Source of the DNA: Tomocerus qinae
Taxonomy: Eukaryota; Arthropoda; Collembola; Entomobryomorpha; Tomoceridae
Direction of reading: 5' to 3'
Assembly: GCA_020055645.1 (NCBI GenBank)
Contig: CM034546.1
Span: forward strand, 19,468,001 to 19,532,000
Length of the DNA stretch: 64,000 bases
In this document: positions 21,510 to 34,074 of the stretch, piece after piece
How positions within the stretch are numbered: the first letter of the stretch is position 1
Layout: the number at the start of each line of letters is the position of its first letter
Notes under the pieces: model-generated
What the model saw: only the letters and a program-made list of their open reading frames with translations
Databases searched by the model: none
What the model was told of the DNA's origin: nothing
Position numbers and translations under genes: made by a program

Positions 21510-24500
21510 TTAGTATTTATTAGTCATATATCGCAAGAATATTGCCTGTAAACTGCTTTTATCAAGTTTGTTATTTTTATTTTTAGTTTTGGCCAGATTG
21601 AGGTAGTACCATGTATTGTTGATAATGTCATTTATCCATGATACAACCTCTTCATTTATACGAGTAAAAACTACTTGGCCAGAATCAATGGTGTAAGAAA
21701 CAATGCCGGCCAATACTTTTTCATAACCATTCCAGTAAAAAGCCCCACCGCCGCTGTCACCGTAAGAAAGTGTAGTGTAGGTACTGAAGCCGCACAGTGC
21801 CCCAGAAAATTGGATTTTATTGTCTCCAGTTAGATTTTTGTGCCACTCCACGCAAGTTTTAACATTAACGACTTGGATAATAGCTTTTTGCAAAATATCG
21901 GGCCAATTAGTAACTTCCTCACGATTTGCAGCTATTGCAGCAGTCCCCCAACCTGCGAATACCATTTCACCTGCAATAAAATATAGTCATTCGTTAAAAA
22001 GAGCTCAATATCTGTATATAAGAGGAAAGAGGATGATTAGTCCTACATTTTGTGGAATATAATACACACAAAACAAACCTATTATGTTTATCTTAATTCT
22101 ATTCGTAACAATAATAAAACATTAAAAATGAAATTACCATGAAAGTTACTGATCAGTTTCTATTTCTGATCAGTACAGTTTCTATCAGTATAACACCATA
22201 CCAATACTATCAGTACAACACCATACCAACTAGTAAAGTTACCCGTCCTACGGACGTGGTAGTAACAGAACGATTGCATTCCTTAGAAAATATCTAAATT
22301 TTTAGTAAACGTTATGTGGAATGATGTATAGAGTAGAGCATGGAGTAAGTATGGAGTAAAATATGGAGTACGTGTGGAGTAGAATATGGAGTAAGTATGG
22401 AGTATAATATGAAGTACGTGTGGAGTAGAATTTGGAGTAAGTATGAAGTCGCATATGGAGTAAGTATGGAATAGAATATGGAGTAAGTGTGGAGTAGAAT
22501 ATGGAGTAAGTGTGGAATAGAATATGGAGTAAGTTTGGAGTAGAATATGGAGTAAGTGTGGAATAGAATTAAACGTGAAAATCTTACCTGCCGTATTACC
22601 CGCCAAAATTCTATATGCTGTAAAATTCCTCTGCCAAAGTCCTACGCGATGTAAAATATCTCGTAAAAATTCCATCTGCCGTGAAATTACCCGTCAAAAT
22701 TCCACCTGCCGTGCAATTACCCTTCAAAATTCATCCTGCCGTTCACTTACATATCAAACATTAACTTGCCCTTTTTCTTCCCCATCAAAAATTTAGCTGA
22801 CGTAATGTTACCTGCCAAAATTCTACGTACTTTAAAATTACCCCTTCAAAACTACGTGCTTTAAAATTACGCTGTCAAATTTCTAGCGCCGTGAGATTAC
22901 CCGTTAAAATTCTACCTGCCGTGAAATTGCCCGTTAAAATTGTACCTGCCGTGAAATTACCCGTCAAAATTAAGCCTGCCGTCGATGAGAGTTGGTATGC
23001 GTGTAGTGTGGTTTCGGCTTTCGAATAGTTGGAATTCATCTCCCAGCTACATGAAATAAATTATTTTATATTATGCCCCATTGGTAGATCTCGTTTGATG
23101 CTTTCTTCTACAGTAGTTGCCTAATTGATTGCCTTCTTTTACAGCTTATTTAATTAAATGAGATATTTCATCGCACATAACATAACTTGTTTGGCAATCG
23201 ATTAAAATTTTCCCTACTGACATTTTAATAATTATTTAAATGTTTTTATACTACCATATTTACTATAAATATTTTTTATCTTGAATAGTTGGTTTTTTGC
23301 AAATTAAAATACCTTGTAGTCTGACATGTGTTTGTTAAGGTATAAATATGTTCAATGAAATAAAATTAGTTATATGCAATGGATTACGGTAAAGTTTAAA
23401 AACATTAAAACTGATTTCCGCACCATGTTGCAATGTCTAATAGAAATTATGTATTCGGGAGTCGGCATTCCTGTCGGTGGGGCTTGGGTCTTGTGTTAGT
23501 AGGCGTCGGGTCTTTTGTCAGTGGGTGTCGGGTCTTCTGTCAGTGGGTGTCGGGTCTTCTGTCAGTGGGAGTCGGGTCCCATGTAGTCGGCTGTCTCAAT
23601 GGTGGGTGTCAGGCCCTATATGGTCGGGGGTCGGGTTTGTGGGTGTCAGGCCTCATGAGGTCGGCTTTCTTGTTGGTGGGTGTCGGGCCCCATATGGTCA
23701 AAAATCGGCTTTCTTGTTGGTGGTTGTCGGGCCCCATATATGGTCGAGAATCGGCTTTCTTGTTGGTGGGTGTCGGGCCTCATATGGTCGAGAATCGGCT
23801 GTCTTGTCGGTGGGTGTCGGGTCCCATATAGTCGACATTCGGTTGTCTTGTTTGGTTGGTGTCGGGCCCCATATGGTCGAGAATCGGCTGTCTTGTTGGT
23901 GGGTGTTGGGCCCCATATGGTCGAGAATCGGCTTTCTTGTTGGTGGGTGTCGGGCCCCATATGGTCGACATTCGGTTGTCTTGATTGGTTGGTGTCGGGC
24001 CCCATATGGTCGAGAATCGGCTTTCTTGTTGGCGGGTGTCGGGCGTCATATGTTCGAGAATCGGTTGTCTTGTTGGTGGGTGTCGGGCCTCATATGGTCG
24101 AGAATCGGCTGTCTTGTCGGTGGGTGTCGGGTCCCATATAGTCGACATTCGGTTGTCTTGTTTGGTTGGTGTCGGGCCCCATATGGTCGAGAATCGGCTG
24201 TCTTGTTGGTGGGTGTTGGGCCCCATATGGTCGAGAATCGGTTGTCTATTTTGGTTGGTGTCGGGCTCCATATGTTCGAGAATCGGCTGTCTTGTTGATG
24301 GGTGTGGGGGTCCATTTAGACATTGTACAATCTATGTCATAACAGCTATTAGTTTACGTTGGAGTAAAAGACGGAAGAAGTGGGCGACGGCTTATTGTAC
24401 AGGGAGGCTTATGGTAAAGGGTGGCTTATGGTCTCAGCATTGAGACACCGACACCGTCGAACCAGCTAATACCATGTAGATAATAAGGCCGCCCCAAGAT

Positions 24501-26033
24501 TGAGAACGATTGCGCAAATATGTGTTATTATTATTACTACGAACTATGTAGATATCAGGAATTTTATAGCCTTATCTACAAATAGATATCAAAAGCCACC
24601 AGGCACATATCCAGGAATTTGATAAGGGGAGCACAGTAGAAAATTTTTGTTTGGCAAAATAATCCCCTTTTTGGGAATTAGGGGAAGGCCGCTAGTTAGG
24701 CTGGAAGCTGCGTAACAAATATACAGTACAGTGAATGACAATGGCACTTTTCTTAAAATCCGGATACCGTGATATAAATATGATTCAGGCAAATGAAACT
24801 AATGCCCCAATACTAATTTTATGAAGGAGTGAATTTTGATTCGAAATATTGAAGTCAAGAAATCATATTGTATTACCCGTTCAAAGTTTCCTCGCAGACA
24901 AAGGGAACAATGGAAACAATGAAGCACCATCACTAATTGGACATTTTGTATTGTGTTGCTAATTGCTTTTCAATTGTTCTTTCCTCGACGCTCGGAGAAG
25001 CGAGTGCTGGTCGAGGAAAGAACAATTGAAAAGCAATTAGCAACGCCATACAAGACATCCAATTAGTAATGGTGCTTCATTGTTTCCATTGTTTCCTTTG
25101 TCTGCGAGGAAACCTTGAACGGGTAATAATTCCGAATTTGCGAGTTGGGTAACTTTTTTTTAAAGTCAAGATATTAAGGACAAGCTGGGACAATTATATG
25201 AAACTTAATAACTATTTTAACTTTACTCTACTTATTAAATGATCATTGTATGTAATATTATGTAATGCGATTGATATTGAAAATCGATCAATAAACAACT
25301 ACTACTACTACTAATTTTATGCGCTTCTGTAATCTAAACTTAACATTTTCGATTTAGAAATTTTTGGCTTTTCTGAGAGAAAACTTTTACAGATTTACGC
25401 AGCGCTCGCCGAGACTCCCCGCCTCTTTACTGGATAATTTACACTAAGACATGGGAAAATAAATGTTATATTTACCTTTCACGTCAAAATTTGTTTCTGG
25501 TAGAGGTGTTTTTTGGACTGCGTTGTCGAATACTAATGTCTCGGCTAACCGTAATATGGCTAAGTCATAACTCGGTGGCTCAACACTACAACATAAAATA
25601 TCATTCGTATGTAAAAATCCATGAAAATTATATACTTTATCGGATTTTGAACTATTTTGAAGTAGCCAATTAAAATTATAATTATTTCGCTTTACTTGTC
25701 TATAAGAGGATGATAATATTTATCGACGACATGGCTCCTTTGCTCAGTATCGTCATCGTTGATGCGGTGGTAATCTCCGGCAATTACTTCAATGCTAGTC
25801 AAATCGTGAATATCTTTCAGGCAACTGCCAGTAGTCAAAATTAAAATTTCATTTAATATTACACCAGTACAATACGGTTGGTCGATGATGTATCCTTTTT
25901 TCCAAACTAATATTACAGTAGACGGAAATTCATTTCTTAAGGCAGAAACGCCATTAATGACGCAATCAACGGGATATACTAATTTCAACAAAATGAGAAA
26001 TTTGGTAATGACGATTAGTACTTTACTTTGCAT
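21510..26033 (-). CDS. Serine protease homologue B: catalytic His replaced, membrane tail lost
   Basis: Exons 26,033-25,696, 25,585-25,476 and 21,970-21,510 join in the same phases as protease A and give 302 residues. The signal peptide is followed by VINGVSALRNEFPS. The active-site histidine motif reads TTGSC instead of TAGHC, so His57 is Ser. Asp (YDLAIL) and Ser (GDSGGG) remain. The last exon ends in a short Lys/Asn-rich tail without the transmembrane helix of A, C and D. The product is expected to be a secreted, catalytically dead serine-protease homologue, or a gene on its way to decay. Intron 2 has grown to 3.5 kb (about 0.55 kb in A and C) through minisatellites and a foldback element. 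The matching 5' UTR splice acceptor is conserved just upstream of the ATG. Confidence 0.8.
22318..22568. repeat. ~24-bp tandem repeat (GTGTGGAGTAGAATATGGAG type)
   Basis: About twenty half-units of a 12-13-bp motif, arranged as 24-26-bp pairs (ATATGGAGTAAGTGTGGAGT), lie in intron 2 of protease B. Confidence 0.8.
22570..22985. repeat. ~30-bp tandem repeat (CCTGCCGTGAAATTACCCGT type)
   Basis: About fourteen imperfect copies of a roughly 30-bp unit directly adjoin the preceding array. The two arrays share no sequence. Confidence 0.8.
23480..24315. repeat. 45-bp minisatellite with higher-order structure
   Basis: About eighteen copies of a ~45-bp unit (GGGCCCCATATGGTCGAGAA followed by TCGGCTGTCTTGTTGGTGGG) lie in intron 2 of protease B. 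A block of about 170 bp at 23,761-23,930 recurs at 24,071-24,240, showing a 310-bp higher-order repeat. Because the unit is a multiple of three, long open frames exist on both strands; none is a gene. Confidence 0.9.
24871..25129. mobile_element. Foldback element (near-perfect 259-bp hairpin)
   Basis: The left arm starting TATTACCCGTTCAA and the right arm ending TTGAACGGGTAATA are reverse complements over about 115 bp, with a short loop near 25,000 and few mismatches. Such long hairpins are typical of MITE or foldback transposons. It sits in intron 2 of protease B. Confidence 0.85.
25200..25313 (+). repeat. Possible 3' tail of a truncated retrotransposon, ending in (ACT)n
   Basis: Sequence reading ATCAATAAACA followed by five ACT repeats resembles the simple-repeat tails of non-LTR elements. 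Only the tail is visible, so this is a suggestion. Confidence 0.35.
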
Positions 26034-26039
26034 CCTGAA

Positions 26040-27459
26040 AAAATGTAGACTGGCTTAGAATTGAACTGTACGACACCTTCAAGAAATAGAATTAGGATTT
26101 TAGTTTTTGTATTCAGATGTATAATAATGATTGTATAAACTAACTACATGTTCGTGATGTTCAACAGCTTACAATATTTAAAAATTCATTTTGATTTAAT
26201 ACAGTTACTGACTCGCATTTTGTTTGATGGATTTCGAAGAATGAATGGATAAACCATTAGCAATTATTCTGGGTTGTTCTGTAGCTCTATCTTTTATCTT
26301 ATCGTATTTATTTTTTGAGAAATAAAAATAAGTAAAGCGTTCACCTGTAATCATTATTTACACAGTTATGCCATTATATGATAGCAGTGTTGATCAATGT
26401 TCTAAACAAGTATCTAGTAGGGGAGCTGGTGGGGGGGGGGGGTGCGCAGCGCCCCCTAAATCTGAGAAAAAGAGGATTTGTTTTCAACAGCGACCAAAAA
26501 CCACAAAATGTTTTCGCTCTTCGCGCGAATATGTCTTTTTTGTCATTACTTTTGGTTGCGTCCCTCCTTGAACAAATTTCTAGATACGTGCCTGTTCTAA
26601 ACCTCTACATTTTGCAACCATTATTTTATCAGGGCAGCACATTCGCTAGGTCAATAACCTTTCAAACGCAATATCATTCGTGTTTATTAATATTTTGTTA
26701 AAAAATCTCAAAACAGCAATTTAATCAGTACACTATATTCAATTGTAGCAGTCTTCCTGTAGTCACTGTATTCCTTGAAAGGAGGAAAAATAAATACATA
26801 AATAATGTTTCCGCATTTGTCATATAAAAGGAAAAGGACAAACCGAGAAGAGATTGTACGTTTCGGTATGAAATGAACTACCTATATAGCTTTCTATAGG
26901 GAGTTCAAACACTTTGCTACTAGTAATACATTTAATACAATATTTCCGAGGTTCATAGCAAAGACATTGGCCATTGTATTTAGTCAATCTGTTGAAGTCA
27001 CCAGGACCTAGCCTGTGGTTGCAAGAAATATGTACAATTGTTAATCCGAAAAATGGTTAAAGGAAAGGGACAATCGAATTGGAAAAGAAAGTGTTCAATT
27101 TCATCGATACAAGCAGAACTTAATTTCCTTATTTACCTACTTGGAATCTAGAATAGAATATTCCGATGAACGAACTAAACCTAGCTATTTATTTCTGAAA
27201 ACTAATATCAGTCTATATAGTTTCCTCATATTACGTAAACTAGGAAACTTAAATATAACTATCTAGATATAAACCCGGTAGTAGTGTAAGGCAAACGCCA
27301 AAGCCGCAACAAGTCTGACTGTAGAGAGGATTTCCTGGCATGTGGAACATCGATTTGTCGATTGGGTCTCAAAAGAAATTGCAACCCGGATATTTCTTTT
27401 CTTCACTTATACAACAGTGACATCGAAGCTTATTAAACATTGCAGACCACTCGAGTAAA
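26040..27459. other. Intergenic between protease B and IR1
   Basis: This holds the divergent upstream regions of protease B (-) and IR1 (+). 26,419-26,570 is a G-rich and low-complexity segment resembling a diverged non-autonomous transposon. From 26,571 to 27,459 the sequence is homologous to the IR2 upstream region (40,012-40,442 plus 47,102-47,519). The join at 27,030-27,040 preserves the uninterrupted version of the LTR-element target. Confidence 0.7.
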
Positions 27460-29396
27460 ATGGATTTCAAAAAGCTTTCCCAAATTTTGATTTGTATGCT
27501 GATTGTAAGGGCAAGTGATTGCTTTCCATTAGTATACAGGAATTGTGATTTCCACATTATCATATTTCCTGATTCAATCTGGGAAACAAGGTTCATACTG
27601 CAGAATCAATACAATCAAGCCTGGACTGTTGCGTCATCCGAGTACAACAAAAGCCATTTTGGTCGAGACTGAGCCCACGAGATTTGTCGAAGAATTTGTG
27701 CAATGTGAATATCTTGATAGAGTCTTGGGATTCGGTATCAATATTTCTTCAATTTTTTGGGAAGGAGGTGAATCGTCACTTATCTTCTTTATTCATAATG
27801 GCTTACGACGGAAGAAAATTCAAACCCGGGAACCAAAAATGGGAATTAGATCTGAGATGGGGATTAACAACTCCCGTATTTGTATTCGTTAGTCACAATG
27901 AAACTCATCACTCTGTATTTACAGGACATCTTTACAAATACAGACAGTTTATTGCCAATATCGAAATCTTGGGTGAGAACTGGAAAGGGATTTGGCACTC
28001 TTTGAATGGACATCTACATGGCATCCCAATTGGAGGAAGACATCTTTACTTTCCAAATAATTACATTTTTGGGCCACGGCCATTCTGCAAAGAGCCGTTA
28101 TATTCAATATTAAAAAAAGGGCTAAACCATTGTCCCGATGAATACCGACTTGTTGAGCTCATGGCCAGGGCACTAAATTTCACAGCATTTTATTCAAGAC
28201 ACTCATGGCTCTTTAAGAAGGAAACATTTTGTGGAAGAATAGCTATGGGTGGAAGTTATCCACAAAGTCACTACTCCAAATGGTTTGTAACGGTATTTAT
28301 TGAGGACAATATAGAACGTACTCCTTTCTACTGCGAAGCATTGCCTGATTACCTGGATGTCCCTTTGACAGTCTTAATCCAGAATACATTTGATGGCCCA
28401 TGCTGGTTTCTCATCTTCTCTCTATTCCCAATTGCATTATGGCTTTTAGCTTCGACAGACTTCTCCTTTACCAAAAAACTTGAATGGGTGTTTATGTCGT
28501 TGGTCGCTGTTCTCTTAGACCAGGGAGTTATCACCATTAGTAAAAAGAGTCTCTACTTAATAGTGGTAACCGCTGGCTTTGCAATTACAATTCTGTATGG
28601 GACGTGGATAACAAGCGAAATAGTCGCTCCTCCCGACAAACGAATATTTTCAGGATTTAAAGAGCTCGTCGAAAATAATTACAAACTGTTGCTGCAGAAA
28701 GACCTGAGAGTCAATTTTAATGAATATAGTCAAATATCCCTCTTTGTGAAATACAAAATGCAAGACAAGATAAATTCAAGTATTTACATTTATGATTGGG
28801 AAAAAGAAAAACCTAACGAACCCTATCATAGGAGCCAGACTCTCGTTCTGTTGACTAACTATTCTATGCCGCTATTCACTCTGTGCAATAAGAAAGATGG
28901 ATCGTACATCATTCCGATTATACCAAAATGGATGTCATCTAAAGGGCAGTGCATGGCGACTAAAGAAGCAGCACAAATATTAACCTACTCATATATTTTC
29001 GATGGTTGCTACCGCTACAATTTTGCATCGTTTTTCCAATGGTTTATACTCGAAAAAGGATTTCTAACATTATTTAAAACACAGGTAGAAGAGAAATCAT
29101 ATTTTAAGCATAGACAATACTATGCAAAAATGAAGTTTGACGCCAGCCAAGATGCAGCAATCAATTTGAACATGAAAGTCCATACAATTTTTATTCTTTG
29201 CGGATACTTTCTTCTTGGATCTTTTATCACATTTTGCGTGGAACTCTTTTGGGACAAAATCATTTCTTTGTTTGTAGGCTCCCTACACTTATTGAATCAC
29301 TGGCTAAAACGAATGAGGTTGATTTTGAGAACAGTGTGCAAGAGACACGGTTGTAAGGTTATTAAGGGAAGCAGAGTTAAGGCAATATCACGGTAG
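27460..29396 (+). pseudogene. IR1: divergent ionotropic-receptor-like gene, frameshifted
   Basis: Ionotropic receptors are chemosensory relatives of ionotropic glutamate receptors. The gene is intronless. The first 70 residues (signal peptide; then CDFHIIIFPDSIWE) read in one frame, and a TGA at 27,670-27,672 ends them. From 27,684 another frame continues for 570 residues. Alignment with IR2 shows a 4-nt loss at this point (IR2 has GATGAACATATTCCACGG, IR1 has GACTGAGCCCACGA). The rest is complete: ligand-binding half with VELMARALNFTAFY, first membrane helix (CWFLIFSLFPIALWLLA), a pore-like segment (WVFMSLVAVLLDQGV), second helix ending YGTWITSEIVAPP, second ligand-binding half (FKELVENNYKLLL) and last helix (IFILCGYFLLGSFITF). 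If the deletion is real, the product is a truncated secreted peptide; an assembly error is the alternative. Confidence 0.85.
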
Positions 29397-30308
29397 AAGT
29401 TGTTTTCAGTATTATAGGTCTAGGCAAAGCAAATCGTCATAATACTTGTGTTTTCAACAACTAAAACGTTTCGCTGCTAATTTATTTTATTGCTAAAACT
29501 AGGTGGTTAATGGTGTAACATAATACAAATTGACTGAAATTCCTTCAAACTGTGATGTCTGTTGTGAAAGTTCAATCATAATAGGGGGCATCATGGTACT
29601 AAAACTAATATGGGGAACGTAGACAATGACTAATACTTAATAAACTGACAAATGCGGAAAAATTTGTCATAAAAATGTCATTAAGGAAACATGTGAGAAC
29701 TCATTTCTTAAAATTTTAACTATAGATGTATATCCATAGTATGACGTTTACTTCTTATAACAGAAGAAAGGTTTGTGGATGAAAAACTCAATAAAACAGA
29801 AGTAATAAGTATTCAAAATCATCTTAAGATAATAGTGGTAAGAGGGATTAATATCAATCATTCCTAATCAATTGGGATTTAAAATTACAATGTTTATGCA
29901 CCAATAAAATAATCGATATTAATTTTTATTATTTCGTACATTTACAAGTCATGGTACAATAGATGAATGTTTTATAACATTAGTAAAAAGCTATAAAATA
30001 CAAAAGATATAACAAGTTTATAAAAGTATTGTATAGTTTTCTTATCGTTGCGTTACTATAAACAATCGGTAAATTAATTATATGACTTCGAAAGAGTATT
30101 CAGTTTGATTATATTGAGAATAGATTATACAGACTTAAGTTAACTGAACACGCGGCCAGACTTAATTACCCCATCTTAGGGTGAGGCCTTTTAGTCTTAC
30201 CAATTGAACACATAATCGTAATAAGCTATCAAGAGAATTATTATTTTCAATCTTGGTTATATTATCACTATTGTATCATGCTGGCCATATGTACTGCAAC
30301 ACTACTAT
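29397..30308. other. Intergenic between IR1 and protease C; duplicated flank
   Basis: No gene. About 29,500-30,080 is related to 16,540-17,370 and 62,670-63,350, the regions downstream of proteases A and D. Confidence 0.6.
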
Positions 30309-32004
30309 TTACTGTACAATTGATGTCTGAGAAGTGTAATTAGAGTAGAAGCCACAATTGCCCTCCCCTTGTAGTTTATTAGTTTGCGTTAATGAATCAT
30401 AGCGTTTTCTCCTACGATATACGTAGTACACAATAATAATGATGATTACTAAAGCTAAACCTATTGCTAGTGCAATATACATAATAATATCAGACTTGTA
30501 ATTTTTGGAGTCAGTTTTAACATTCAGATACTGTTCATTATTGATAAAAATTTGTCTTATCCACTCTACAGTCTCTTTATCTATACGAGTAAAAACTACT
30601 GGGCCTGAGTCAACATTGTACGAAAGAATACCAGCCAACACTTTTTCAGTACCATTCCGGTAAAAAGCTCCACCGCCGCTGTCACCTCTAGAAAGGGTAG
30701 CGTAGGCATTAAAGCCGCACAGTGCCCCAGAAAATTTGATTATTTTGCCCCCTAAGAAATTTTCGTACCACTCCTTACAAGTTTTTGTATCAACGATTTG
30801 AAGAATAGCCTTTTGCAAAATATCTGGATATTTAGTTGGTTCTTCAGGTTTTGTATGACGCCCCCAACCAGCAAATACCAAGTCACCTTCAACAAAAAAA
30901 CATTCATTAAATAAAAGACGGGAGGAAATAACGTGATTTGTTATTCTGCTTTTTTCATACGAATCAATTACACAGAGAAACCTGTTATCTTCATTTTATT
31001 CGAAGGACTGATAAATGTCAATGATGAAGTTATACAATTACAACCGTGATTGTGATGAGCTTGTGTTTATAATGATAACAATTTTCTATCAATGAAAAGC
31101 CTCTTCCTTCTATATAATCTATAGTTTATACTAGATATCTCACGTATTTCATAGATATAAAGACCATCCAGATTACAAATATAAACGTATAATAGAAAAG
31201 TATATAGCTATATATAGAGCAAGACTACTTTATATAGCTAAATGTAATACAAGATTATATTATGTACATTGCCACGTAATAAGTGATAATGACTGGAAAA
31301 ACTTTCACAGAAACCCGGAAGCACATATATATGGTATCAGTATGAATCAGGTAAACTAGACTAATATGTAATATTTTATTTGTATCTAATACTTATTTTT
31401 TATCCGGGCAAAATAAATAAAAGCTATACAATACAATGTTAATTGAAAAATAATTTTTTTAACCTTTTGCATAGAAATCTGTTTTAGGCAAAGATACTTT
31501 TTCAACTGCGTCACCGAATACCAATGGCGTGTCTAATCTTAATATGGCTAGGTCATTACTCATGGCATCAATGCTGCAATAAAAAAAATTATTTCAACAT
31601 TATAAATTAATAGCTGAAGCTATCGTAGTAGTCAATAATTATGTAACGAATATAATGTCTTACTAGTCTATCGTAGGATGTGAAAAGCTCTCAACGACTT
31701 TTCCCCTTTGCTCAGTTTTACTGTTCATGCGGTTATAAGTTCCGGCAATCATTTCAATGTTTCTCAAATCTTTAATATCGTCCAGACAATGACCAGCAGT
31801 CAGCACTAAAATCTCATTTAGTATTACACCAGTACAACGCGGATGGTCGATGTTGTTTCCACTTTTATAAACTAATCTTATGGTAGACATAAATTCATTT
31901 CTTAAGGCAAATTCGCCATTAATTACAGAATCTACGGGTGGGTCTATTGTCAGCAGAAGTAGAAGGCTAGAAACGATGACCCTTGTTGTAATTGGCATCT
32001 TCAT
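30309..32004 (-). CDS. Serine protease C: chymotrypsin-fold, C-terminal membrane anchor
   Basis: Exons 32,004-31,664, 31,573-31,464 and 30,886-30,309 fit in phase to 342 residues. A second ATG two codons in (31,998) directly follows a GAAG acceptor equivalent and is the more likely start by comparison with A and B. The signal peptide ends in PVDS, followed at once by VINGEFALRNEF, so removing it could by itself expose the mature N-terminus. His (TAGHC), Asp (NDLAIL) and Ser (GDSGGG) are all present. The 191-220 disulfide is absent. A transmembrane helix (MYIALAIGLALVIIIIIVYY) and a basic juxtamembrane RRRKR precede a tail with several Tyr. It has the same introns and orientation as A. Confidence 0.87.
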
Positions 32005-32109
32005 AACATTTATTCTCCCTTAGAATTGAAGTAAGCAATACCTTCAAAGAATGGAATCAGAAATTTAGTATTCAAATGTATAATAATAATTAAAAATTTA
32101 AATAAAAAA

Positions 32110-34074
32110 AACCCACACACCTGGCGTTGGATGGATCTTGGTTGTCGATGAGAAAAGCAATAAGCCCATAGATATACGTTCTGCATACGTTCTTTAATTT
32201 ATCTTATCTCATATTTACTACCTATATCGCATATTTACTTATTCGGGAATCATCAAACGTCATTATTCATTACATGCATGATGAAGTGGAATTACATTAC
32301 GTTTCTACAATTATCACTGCATAGATATACAGAGCAATAATATTTGGTATCTCTGCACATTGCGTTATTTATTATTTCATCAGAACTGTGACTTTTTCAT
32401 TCAAATCATTTTTCGTATACTGAGTGATAAAACAGTAGATACAGAGATATCATTCAATTCATAATTGCAACAATAATATGTAATTTTTTTGTAAAGGATG
32501 GACTAGGGAGAGATGTTTGTAACCTCTCGCTCGCAATATATTTTGGCACCTAAAAATAAATAATGTTACGTAATGCAGTGTCATTATTCATTTAAATAAT
32601 TTTCTTCTAATTCGACGCATGCATATGGGGAAGAATATGTTGTAATGCAACAATTTCCATCATGGCTTATTCACACTATTAGGTATGTACATACCGTTTA
32701 TATTAAAGTTCAAACTACAACGTGCAGCAATTTCGTGGTATTTTATTCAAAGGTACGCAACAGCCATATACCAACCCGCGCCCTTCGTGTGCACCTGGGT
32801 AAATGATTTCAAATGTCAAAAGGCTATATATGACGTTAATCACATTAATCTGATATTGCATCAAAATCTAAACAGCAAACGATGGGAAGGAATTTTCCAT
32901 ATTGCATTAAATTACAACTACAAAACAATAATTCCATTTGAATTTACAAAGATAAAAGTAGAAAGGGAAGAAATATAGCGTAACTGCATGTTCATTTTAC
33001 GTCTAATCTGTTGTTTACCATCGTAATTCGAATGAAATTTTGTTCGAGATATCGAAAAGTCACAAGCAATAGCCAATAATTGTAATACCATAAAAATCAG
33101 ATTAATGTACCAGGGTCAATTATTGTTTCAAACATTTCGGTTAATACAAAACGTAAATAGTTAACTTTGACAGTAGGTATCAATTATTTTGAAGGGTCAC
33201 GAAACTACTTTGTGTAAATTGGCAGGAAAGCTTGGCAAGACACTTTGCCAATTTTGCCATGTATTAGCTAGGCACTGGAGCAGGCACAAGCCTATGTTAA
33301 AAATCGATTATTTATGGCTAGTAGGTACCAACATGCCTGATGCACTACGTAGCGGCATAACTTGTGCATCAGAGATTTCAATTACGACAAACATGACCTT
33401 TTTCATGTATACGAACTACTCGATTGCAATAATATGTATTTATTTGGCCTTTACCATATCTTTAGCTTGCGAACGATAAGTACGATAAGGTCAGTATACA
33501 AAATATACGCCGCATAAATGCATTAAATATGATTGCTGCTGACAATTGTTGTCACAAATTGACTGCCCAATTCAATAGTGATAACTAACCCAAGAAAGAG
33601 TCAACTAATGGTATCTACTTATTGAATAATTAATTTCAATTAAATGAGCATTTTTTCTAATTAAATGAAAGTTGGCTGTATCAAGCTAATAAATGTCGTT
33701 TAAATGACATTTTTTTCACAACTGTCAGTGAAGATTCAAATATAAATCTTCTAAAACAATATTCTATTTAGCATTTTTACCATTGTGATGGTAAAAAGGG
33801 CTATAAAGTGGTAAATTTTGTACACTGGATGAAGTTTTGCCATTATTTATCACCAAGGCTTAACAAATTTTTATTGTGGTTCATTTATGGATATTGATAC
33901 TTAATAAAATTAGTTTGCAATGTTTGTCGACAAGGTTTGGTCTGGTCGCAAAAGTTACATTTACAACACATTTCAATCCTTGTCAGAATATCGTTTTACA
34001 GATTGTAATTAGTATGATCTTAAATATTATACTATTAATATAACATTTAATTAAACTCGTGTTGGAATGTCGAA
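32110..34074. other. Intergenic between protease C and the CARD-kinase gene
   Basis: No gene was recognised. About 32,630-32,770 is homologous to the flank upstream of protease A (about 20,130-20,260), which argues against the short ORFs here being real. This stretch must hold the upstream regions of both divergent neighbours. Confidence 0.55.

Noticed and set aside
22318-24315. CRISPR-like array
   Set aside because: Repeats are directly adjacent without unique spacers, in a eukaryotic intron.
23433-24443. Long overlapping ORFs on both strands, up to 273 codons
   Set aside because: They are generated by the 45-bp minisatellite, whose period is a multiple of three; the products are pure repeats of WWVSGPIWSRIGF-like units.
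32685-33479. Two ORFs of about 96 codons upstream of the CARD-kinase gene
   Set aside because: Part of the region is homologous to non-coding flank near 20,130-20,260 where the frames are not kept.
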